Below, piece by piece: positions 1 through 5,140 of a stretch of DNA of 5,140 nt. Within the stretch, counting starts at the first letter, position 1; each line of letters starts with the position of its first letter. The notes under the pieces were generated by a model. That model made no database searches. It saw only the letters and a program-made list of their open reading frames with translations, and was not told the DNA's origin. Location of the stretch: the NCBI GenBank assembly GCA_913054485.1, contig CAJXHQ010000275.1:1-5140 (forward strand), given 5' to 3'. The position numbers were made by a program, and so were the translations under genes. The DNA comes from an uncultured Paracoccaceae bacterium (lineage in GTDB: Bacteria; Pseudomonadota; Alphaproteobacteria; Rhodobacterales; Rhodobacteraceae).

Positions 1-1307
1 GGGTGCGCTCCTGTCGCAGGAGAGGTCCGCGACCGCGATGCGCCCTATGGGTCGATCATGATCTGGGGCACTCTGGAGGCCCGGGTGCAGGGCGCCGATC
101 TGGTGATCCTCGGCGGGTTGAACGAAGGCAGCTGGCCCGAAGCCGCCAAGCCCGACCCCTGGCTGAACCGCCAGCTGCGCCATCAGGCGGGGCTTTTGCT
201 GCCCGAACGCCGCATCGGGCTTTCGGCGCATGACTTCCAGCAGGCTGTTGCCGCGCCGGAGGTCTGGATCACCCGCGCCACCCGCACCGAAGACGCCGAC
301 GCAGTCCCGTCGCGCTGGGTGAACCGGCTGTGCAACCTCTTGGCGGGCCTCCCCGGACAAGGCGGCCCCGAGGTGCTGGAAGATATGCGCGCACGGGGGC
401 GCAGATGGCTCGGTTATGCCAAGGCGCTGGAGGAACCCGCACCCTCCGCCCCGGCATGCCGCCCCTCGCCGCGCCCGCCGGTCCATTCCCGGCCCAAAAG
501 GCTGACGATCACCGAAATCCCGCGCCTGATCCGTGACCCGTACGCGATCTACGCCAAACATGTGCTGCGCCTGCGCCCCTTGAACCCGCTGGTCCGAGAA
601 CCCGATGCCCTGCTGCGCGGCATCGTCGTGCACGAGGTGTTTGAACACTTCATCAAGGACGCGCTGGACACTCCGGCACTGCTGAACCCCGCTGCATTGA
701 TTGAAAAATCACGTCAGCTTTTGGAGGAGCATGTGCCTTGGCCCGTGGCCCGTGTATTATGGCTGTCGCGCATCCGGCGCATTGCCGATGATTTCATCGA
801 GGCTGAAAAAACGCGCCAAAACGTTGCCCGCCCCCATGCCTTTGAAGCCAAGGGCGAAGCCAAGCTGGGCGATCTGGATTTCACCATCGCCTGCCGGGCC
901 GACAGGATCGACATGGACGACCGCGGCTTCCTGCATCTTTACGACTATAAAACCGGCAGCCCGCCGTCGGACGCGCAGCAGAAGAAGTTCGAAAAACAAT
1001 TGCTGATCGAAGCCGCCATGGCCGAAGAAGCCGCCTTTGCCGACATCGGCCCGGCGGAAGTGAATCGCGCGCTCTTCATCGGGCTGGGGTCCTCGTACAA
1101 GAAGTGCCGGCCCCTTTGGGGGATCACCCGCCGGCCCGTACCTGGGAAGAATTGCACAAGCTGATCGCAGCCTATTTCGAACAGGAACAGGGCTATACCA
1201 GCCGCCGGATGCTGCATCTGGACACTGATAAAGGCGATTTCGACCACCTGGCGCGTTTCGGCGAATGGGACCGCGCCGCCGACCCGGCCCCGGAGGATCT
1301 GATATGA
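1..1307 (+). CDS. addB: Double-strand break repair protein AddB, C-terminal ~435 residues (5' end outside window; reading frame interrupted)
   Basis: This is the B subunit of the AddAB helicase-nuclease, which resects DNA double-strand ends in the cytoplasm and prepares them for RecA. The helicase-like part shows the phrases MIWGTLEARVQGADLVI (58-108), GGLNEGSWP, and HDFQQAV...WITRA followed by PSRW (about 229-318). A proline-rich linker (430-501) leads to a RecB-type PD-(D/E)XK nuclease domain. Its visible residues are His at 631-633 (VVHEVF), Asp at 901-903 (ADRID), Asp and Lys of YDYKTG at 943-951, and Gln at 997-999. The frame is open from base 1 to a TGA at 1162-1164, but the family-like C-terminus (PAPLGDHPPARTWEELHKLI ... 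YDH-like FDHLARFGEW) continues in the -1 frame from 1104 to the TGA at 1305-1307. One missing G explains this. A second loss near base 20 is likely. The last four bases overlap the addA start, so the pair is probably translationally coupled. The family is usually near 1000 aa, so a little under half is present. I read it as a real gene with sequence errors; a true pseudogene is the alternative. Confidence 0.9.
19..25 (+). other. Probable single-base (G) loss in addB, left edge
   Basis: Upstream of about base 19 the addB-like reading is frame 2 (bases 2-19, GALLSQ). Downstream it is frame 1 (from base 19, GEVRDRDAPYGSIMIWG). Adding one G to the GG at 19-20 joins them as ...LLSQGEVRDRD..., which resembles AddB better than the frame-1 reading GCAPVAGEV. 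Only six codons support the upstream frame, so this call is weak. Confidence 0.45.
1102..1106 (+). other. Single-base frameshift (apparent loss of one G) in addB
   Basis: Frame 1 reads ...RALFIGLGSSYKK up to 1104. It then turns into non-family sequence (CRPLWGITRRPVPGKNCTS) and stops at 1162-1164. From 1104 the -1 frame reads VPAPLGDHPPARTWEELHKL and continues to the addA junction with typical AddB sequence. Inserting one G after 1104 (AAG TGC becomes AAG GTG CCG) joins both halves exactly. The site A-AAG-AAG-T is not a classical X-XXY-YYZ slippery heptamer. Confidence 0.9.
1292..1296 (+). promoter_or_regulatory. Ribosome binding site of addA
   Basis: GGAGG lies inside the end of addB, with 7 bases between it and the ATG at 1304. 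It decides the addA start in favour of 1304 over the in-frame ATG at 1265, which lies within addB coding sequence and has no comparable Shine-Dalgarno motif. Confidence 0.8.
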
Positions 1308-4300
1308 CCATCCGCGACGCAGCCTCCGAGGCGCAGTTCCGCGCCGCCCGCCCTGATGCCTCCACCTGGCTGGCAGCCAATGCGGGATCCGGCAAAACCA
1401 AAGTGCTGACCGACCGGGTGGCGCGCCTGTTGCTGATGGGCGTGCAGCCGCAGCATATCCTCTGCCTCACCTATACCAAGGCCGCCGCATCCGAGATGCA
1501 GAACCGGCTGTTCAAGCGGTTGGGCGAATGGGCCATGCTGGAAGATGCCAGCCTGATCAAAGCCTTGCAGGAGTTGGACGCAGGCAGTGCGGCCACGCCC
1601 GAAGGGCTGGCCCAAGCCCGCACGCTGTTTGCCCGTGCCATTGAAACGCCGGGCGGGTCGAAGATCCAGACCATCCACTCCTTCTGCTCCTCCCTCTTGC
1701 GCCGCTTCCCGCTGGAGGCCGGCGTCTCGCCCCAATTTGCCGAGATGGAAGACCGCGCCGCCGCCCTGCTGCGGGCCGAAATTGTCGAGGATTTCGCACA
1801 AGGCGAACAGGCGCATCTGGTCGAGGCGCTGGCGCGCTATGTCAGTGACAGTGATTTCGAGACCCTCACTGCCGCCGTCGCCCAGAAACGCGCCGGGTTT
1901 GAGGCCACGCTGGACTGGGCCGGTCTGCTGAAGCTGTTCGAACTGCCCGAAGATTTCGACGAAGCCGCATTGGAGGCCCGCGTCTTCCTTGGCGGCGAGG
2001 AAGAGCTGCTGTCACGCACGCGGATCATGCTGGAGACCGGCGGCGCAAACGACCAGAAGGCCGCCGCCAAGCTGGCGGGCATTACAACGCCCACGCTGTC
2101 TGATCTGCCCGCCCTTGAAAGCACCTTCCTCACCGGTGCCGCAGCGAAGGAGCCGTTTACGGCCAAGGTCGGCAGTTTTCCCACCAAGAAACTGCGCGAA
2201 AGCCACGGCACGCTGATGGACCAGCTGGAACCGCTGATGCGGCGCGTGGAAGATGCCCGCACCCAGCGGCTGGCGCTGGTCTCTGCCCGCAAGTCACTGG
2301 TGTTGCACAATTTTGCCAAGGCCTTCCTGCCCGAATACGACCGCCGCAAACAGCTGCGCGGCTGGCTGGACTTTGACGATCTGATCCTGAAAGCGCGCCA
2401 GTTGCTGACCGATCCGGCGGTGGCCGCCTGGGTGCTCTACCGGCTGGATGGCGGCATCGACCACATTCTGGTGGACGAGGCGCAGGACACCAGCCCGGTG
2501 CAATGGGACGTGATCGAACGGCTGGCGCAGGAATTCACCTCTGGTGAAGGCGCGCGCTCGGACGTGGAGCGGACGATCTTTGTGGTCGGCGACAAGAAAC
2601 AGTCGATCTACTCTTTCCAGGGCGCGGACCCCGATGCCTTTGACCGGATGCAGGCCGAATTCGGGCGTCGGCTGGAGGACACCGGCACGCAATTGCAGGA
2701 TCTGACGCTGGAGTTTTCCTTCCGGTCTTCCTCCGCCATCCTCGGGCTGGTGGATCTGGTCTTTGCGGGCAAAACAGGTGCCGGCTTCCACAAGGATGCG
2801 CTGCACCGGGCCTTCAAGACCGAACTGCCGGGCCGGGCCGACCTCTGGCCGCTGGTGGAAAAAGCCACCGATGCCGAGGAACAGGACTGGACCGACCCGG
2901 TCGACCGGCCCGGTGAGCGGCACCACACGGTGGTTCTGGCCGAACGCATCGCCGCCTCGATCAAGGATATGATCGACCGGGGCGAGACGATCCCGGAAGA
3001 CGGCAAGGACCGCGGCACTTTCGTGCGCCGTCCCGTGCATGCCGGCGACTTCCTGATCCTGGTGCAGCGCCGCTCGGAATTGTTCAGCGAGATCATCCGC
3101 GCCTGCAAGGCCGCAAAACTGCCCATCGCCGGCGCCGACCGGCTGAAGGTGGGGGCAGAGCTGGCGGTGAAGGATCTTGCAGCCCTGCTGAACTTCCTTT
3201 CCACACCGGAAGATTCCCTGTCGCTGGCTTCTGCGCTGAAATCTCCGCTCTTTGGCTGGTCGGAACAGCAGCTGTTTGATCTGGCCCACCGGCGGGAGGA
3301 GAAATTCCTCTGGGCGTCGTTGCGCAAGCGCGAAGCAGAGTTTCCCGAAACCATGCGCGTGATCAATGACCTGCGCGGCCAGACCGACTTCCTGCGCCCC
3401 TATGATCTGTTGGAACGGATCCTGACCCGCCACCAGGGCCGGGCGAAACTGCTGGGCCGGCTGGGACCGGAGGCTGAGGACGGGATCAATGCGCTGCTGT
3501 CCCAGGCCCTGGCTTATGAACGCTCGGAAGTGCCCAGCCTCACCGGGTTTCTGGTCTGGATGGAGGCCGATGAACTGGAGATCAAACGCCAGATGGGCGC
3601 GGCCGGCAGCATGATCCGGGTGATGTCGGTGCATGGCTCCAAGGGGCTGGAAGCGCCGATCGTGATCCTGCCGGATACCGGCAAACGCAACCCGCCGCGC
3701 GACGAAGAAATCATGGCGGCAGACGGCGTGCCGCTGTGGAAAGTGCCGCGCGAACAGATGCCGCCCGGCATGCTGGCAGCCCGCGATGCGGCGCAGGAGA
3801 AGCTGCAGAATGAACGGCTGCGGCTGTTGTACGTGGCGCTGACGCGGGCCGAAAAATGGCTGATCGTGGCCGCCGCCGGGGATCTGCCGAAAGATGGCAA
3901 CAGCTGGTACCAGATGACCCAGACCGCGCTGGCCGGGGCAGGGGCGGTTGAAACCCAGATGCCCGGCGGGCCCGGCCTGCGGCTGCAACATGGCGACTGG
4001 GACGCCCTGCCGCTGATCACCCGCGAAAAAGCCGAACCAGAGGAGATACATCTGCCCGCGCTGTTCACCGGCCCGGCACCGGGTTACACGGCCCCGCCGG
4101 CACCCCTCAGCCCGTCTGACTTGGGCGGGGCCAAAGCGCTGCCCGGCGACACCGGTCTGGACGAAGAGGCCGCCAAGGCCCGCGGCACAAACCTGCACCT
4201 GCTGCTGGAGCACCTGCCGGAACTTCCGCAAGCGGACTGGCGCCAAGCGACAGAAACCCTGCTGAACGGGGCAGCGGACACCGGCGCGCTGCTGGACGAA

Positions 4301-4660
4301 GCCGCAGCCGTCCTGCGCGCCCCGGATCTGGCCGCGGTCTTTGCCCCCGGCGCATTGGCCGAAGTGCCGCTGACCGCGGATCTGGACGGGCAAGCCATGC
4401 ATGGAATCATCGACCGGCTGATCGTCACGCCTGAGCGGGTTCTGGCTGTGGACTTCAAATCCAACGCCACCGTGCCCGGCACGCCTGCTGCCTGCCCGGA
4501 AGGGCTGCTGCGCCAGATGGGAGCCTATGCCCATGCTTTGGAACAGATTTACCCGGACAGGCAGGTGGACACCGCCCTGTTGTGGACCCGCACGGCCAGC
4601 CTGATGCCATTGCCACACGATCTTGTGTCTGATGCGCTCGGGCGCCACAACAAACCTTGA
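1304..4660 (+). CDS. addA: Double-strand break repair helicase-nuclease AddA (1118 aa, complete)
   Basis: AddA is the ATP-driven 3'-5' helicase and nuclease subunit of AddAB. With AddB it unwinds and degrades double-strand ends and supports RecA-dependent recombination. UvrD-type (SF1) motifs appear in order: Walker A A-x4-GKT (residues 25-32), motif Ia LTYTKAAASEM (55-65), Ic IQTIHSFC (121-128), motif II DEAQD (391-395), motif III VVGDKKQSIYSFQGAD (427-442), motif IV FSFRSS (471-476), motif V VMSVHGSKGLE (773-783) and motif VI LLYVALTRAEK (841-851). A proline-rich linker (about 911-950) joins the helicase to a PD-(D/E)XK nuclease. Nuclease residues are His965 (RGTNLHLLLEH), Asp1037 (IIDRL), Asp1050 and Lys1052 (VDFKS), then QMGAY (1071-1075). 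All key residues are present and no frame break is seen, so the protein should be active. The start at 1304 overlaps the addB stop by ATGA and has a GGAGG seven bases upstream. The in-frame start at 1265 would add 13 atypical residues. The length fits alphaproteobacterial AddA. It is presumably cotranscribed with addB. Confidence 0.97.
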   Translation: MTIRDAASEAQFRAARPDASTWLAANAGSGKTKVLTDRVARLLLMGVQPQHILCLTYTKAAASEMQNRLFKRLGEWAMLEDASLIKALQELDAGSAATPEGLAQARTLFARAIETPGGSKIQTIHSFCSSLLRRFPLEAGVSPQFAEMEDRAAALLRAEIVEDFAQGEQAHLVEALARYVSDSDFETLTAAVAQKRAGFEATLDWAGLLKLFELPEDFDEAALEARVFLGGEEELLSRTRIMLETGGANDQKAAAKLAGITTPTLSDLPALESTFLTGAAAKEPFTAKVGSFPTKKLRESHGTLMDQLEPLMRRVEDARTQRLALVSARKSLVLHNFAKAFLPEYDRRKQLRGWLDFDDLILKARQLLTDPAVAAWVLYRLDGGIDHILVDEAQDTSPVQWDVIERLAQEFTSGEGARSDVERTIFVVGDKKQSIYSFQGADPDAFDRMQAEFGRRLEDTGTQLQDLTLEFSFRSSSAILGLVDLVFAGKTGAGFHKDALHRAFKTELPGRADLWPLVEKATDAEEQDWTDPVDRPGERHHTVVLAERIAASIKDMIDRGETIPEDGKDRGTFVRRPVHAGDFLILVQRRSELFSEIIRACKAAKLPIAGADRLKVGAELAVKDLAALLNFLSTPEDSLSLASALKSPLFGWSEQQLFDLAHRREEKFLWASLRKREAEFPETMRVINDLRGQTDFLRPYDLLERILTRHQGRAKLLGRLGPEAEDGINALLSQALAYERSEVPSLTGFLVWMEADELEIKRQMGAAGSMIRVMSVHGSKGLEAPIVILPDTGKRNPPRDEEIMAADGVPLWKVPREQMPPGMLAARDAAQEKLQNERLRLLYVALTRAEKWLIVAAAGDLPKDGNSWYQMTQTALAGAGAVETQMPGGPGLRLQHGDWDALPLITREKAEPEEIHLPALFTGPAPGYTAPPAPLSPSDLGGAKALPGDTGLDEEAAKARGTNLHLLLEHLPELPQADWRQATETLLNGAADTGALLDEAAAVLRAPDLAAVFAPGALAEVPLTADLDGQAMHGIIDRLIVTPERVLAVDFKSNATVPGTPAACPEGLLRQMGAYAHALEQIYPDRQVDTALLWTRTASLMPLPHDLVSDALGRHNKP

Positions 4661-4685
4661 CGTTCCCTTAACCCGTTCCTAGGTT
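4657..4685 (+). promoter_or_regulatory. Predicted sigma-70-type promoter of trxA
   Basis: A -35 box TTGACG (4657-4662) and a -10-like box TAGGTT (4680-4685) are separated by exactly 17 bases. The -35 box includes the last four bases of addA, stop codon included. Transcription would begin near 4692, giving a leader of about 30 bases. This suggests trxA can be expressed independently of the repair genes. The -10 box is a weak match to TATAAT, which is common in GC-rich alphaproteobacteria. Confidence 0.6.
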
Positions 4686-4709
4686 CACAGCCCTGTTGCC
4701 ACACTCCAT

Positions 4710-4714
4710 GGAGA
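4710..4714 (+). promoter_or_regulatory. Ribosome binding site of trxA
   Basis: GGAGA lies with 7 bases between it and the ATG at 4722. An ATG at 4708 overlaps this motif but is in another frame and does not give the thioredoxin N-terminus, so 4722 is chosen as the start. Confidence 0.75.
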
Positions 4715-4721
4715 CCTCCCC

Positions 4722-5041
4722 ATGTCCACCGTCGCCGTCACTGACGATACCTTCGACGCCGAAGTCAAAAATTCCTCCGTCCCCGTCGTGGTGGACTTCT
4801 GGGCCGAATGGTGCGGTCCCTGCAAGCAGATCGGCCCGCTCTGGAAGAGCTGGCAGCCGAATACGGCGAGCAGGTGAAAATCGCCAAGGTCGATGTCGAC
4901 AGCAACCCGAACGCCGCTGCGGCGATGGGCGTGCGCGGCATTCCGGCGCTGTTCATCTTCAAGGACGGCCAGGTTGTCTCCAACCGCGCCGGCGCTGCCC
5001 CGAAAGCAGCCCTGAAAAGCTGGATCGACGAAAGCATCTGA
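4722..5041 (+). CDS. trxA: Thioredoxin (106 aa after correcting one frame break)
   Basis: Thioredoxin is the small cytoplasmic protein-disulfide reductase that is recharged by thioredoxin reductase with NADPH. The N-terminal half in frame from 4722 contains the buried Asp25 (VVVDFWAEW) and the active site WCGPC (residues 30-34), followed by KQIGP. As written, this frame runs into a TGA at 4875-4877 (51 codons). The rest of the fold, [20 protein letters not shown] and onward, continues in the -1 frame from 4838 to the TGA at 5039-5041. It includes the cis-proline loop RGIPALFIF and the GAAPK...LKSWI C-terminus. Adding one G at 4838 gives a 106-aa protein, the normal thioredoxin length with cis-Pro at residue 75. 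There is no signal peptide, so it is the cytoplasmic type. It has its own promoter and terminator, so it is probably monocistronic, with some read-through from addA possible. The break is most likely a sequence error, because every residue on both sides is conserved. Confidence 0.93.
4836..4840 (+). other. Single-base frameshift (apparent loss of one G) in trxA
   Basis: The expected thioredoxin sequence [14 protein letters not shown] needs GGC CCG GCT CTG GAA GAG. The window has GGCCCGCTCTGGAAGAG, one G short at 4838. Without the correction the protein becomes [20 protein letters not shown] and stops. No slippery heptamer is present at the site. Confidence 0.92.
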
Positions 5042-5065
5042 ACCACCGGTTCAATCAGAATAATT

Positions 5066-5100
5066 GAAAGGGCGCCTGCTGCGGGCGCCCTTTTCTATTT
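5066..5100. terminator. Strong intrinsic terminator after trxA, possibly bidirectional
   Basis: A perfect 10-bp GC-rich stem pairs AAAGGGCGCC (5067-5076) with GGCGCCCTTT (5084-5093) around a 7-base loop. It is followed by a T-rich run (TTTTCTATTT, from 5091). It starts 25 bases after the trxA stop. On the minus strand the stem is followed by TTTCAATTATT, which is moderately T-rich, so it may also end a convergent transcript. Confidence 0.9.
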
Positions 5101-5139
5101 GAACCCGATCCGATCTGCGCCCGGGCTGGTCAACTGGAC
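5095..5139 (-). CDS. Possible C-terminal tail of a convergent gene (partial, unidentified)
   Basis: On the minus strand, one frame entering from the right edge reads VQLTSPGADRIGFK and ends at a TAG at 5097-5095, just inside the trxA terminator. A convergent gene ending at a shared terminator would be a common arrangement, and the 14 residues look like ordinary protein. They are far too few to identify a family, and a chance open stretch cannot be excluded. Confidence 0.25.
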   Translation of the reverse strand, partial: VQLTSPGADRIGFK

Positions 5140-5140
5140 A

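Noticed and set aside
430..501. The proline-rich stretch in addB as a possible separate element or insertion
   Set aside because: It stays in frame and sits between the helicase-like and nuclease domains, where a flexible linker is expected.
1099..1106. Programmed -1 frameshifting as an explanation for the addB break
   Set aside because: There is no X-XXY-YYZ slippery heptamer or obvious downstream structure, AddB is not known to use recoding, and the same one-base loss occurs in unrelated trxA.
1265..1303. An upstream in-frame ATG that would extend addA by 13 residues
   Set aside because: The added residues (MGPRRRPGPGGSD) are out-of-frame addB sequence. The ATG at 1304 has a GGAGG at good spacing and the typical ATGA overlap.
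2746..2858. Two copies of GCTGGTGG, the E. coli Chi octamer (2746-2753 and 2851-2858), within addA
   Set aside because: Both come from common Leu-Val codons (CTG GTG). The E. coli Chi sequence is recognised by RecBCD and is not known to apply to alphaproteobacterial AddAB, so this is most likely chance.
2294..4648. A very long open frame (784 codons) on the minus strand, opposite addA
   Set aside because: It lies entirely within addA, whose coding is certain. Its translation is rich in Gln, His, Arg and Gly with no recognisable domain, as expected for a shadow frame in GC-rich DNA.
4696..5067. An open frame of 123 codons overlapping trxA
   Set aside because: Its product is Arg/Pro/Ser-rich and out of frame with both conserved thioredoxin halves, so it is a shadow.

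Overview
This is ordinary, gene-dense chromosomal DNA from an alphaproteobacterium, most likely a member of the Rhodobacteraceae (roseobacter-type). The reasons are the high G+C content with strong GC bias at third codon positions, the alphaproteobacterial form of AddB, and the tight order addB-addA-trxA, which is common in that family. The family-level assignment is inferred from protein appearance and gene order, not from a database search.

Layout, left to right, all on the + strand. Bases 1-1307 hold the C-terminal part of addB, whose start lies outside the window. It comprises the end of the helicase-like region, a proline-rich linker and a PD-(D/E)XK nuclease domain. Its stop codon overlaps the start codon of addA (ATGA at 1304-1307). 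Bases 1304-4660 hold a complete addA (1118 aa) with a UvrD-like helicase and a C-terminal nuclease domain. Bases 4661-4721 are a 61-base spacer with a good sigma-70-type promoter and a ribosome binding site. Bases 4722-5041 hold trxA (thioredoxin), followed by a strong intrinsic terminator at 5066-5100. The last 40 bases may contain the tail of a convergent gene.

AddA and AddB together form the helicase-nuclease that resects DNA double-strand breaks and loads RecA, the counterpart of RecBCD. Thioredoxin is a separate housekeeping disulfide reductase and appears to have its own promoter.

The most notable feature is a set of frame breaks. As written, addB (near 1104) and trxA (near 4838) are each broken by what looks like one missing base. 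A third break is likely at the extreme left of addB (near 20). In all three cases adding one G to a short G run restores a family-like protein. In trxA it restores a normal 106-aa protein. This points to consensus sequencing errors in G runs rather than to gene decay or programmed frameshifting. I found no mobile element, CRISPR array, RNA gene or novel multi-gene system.
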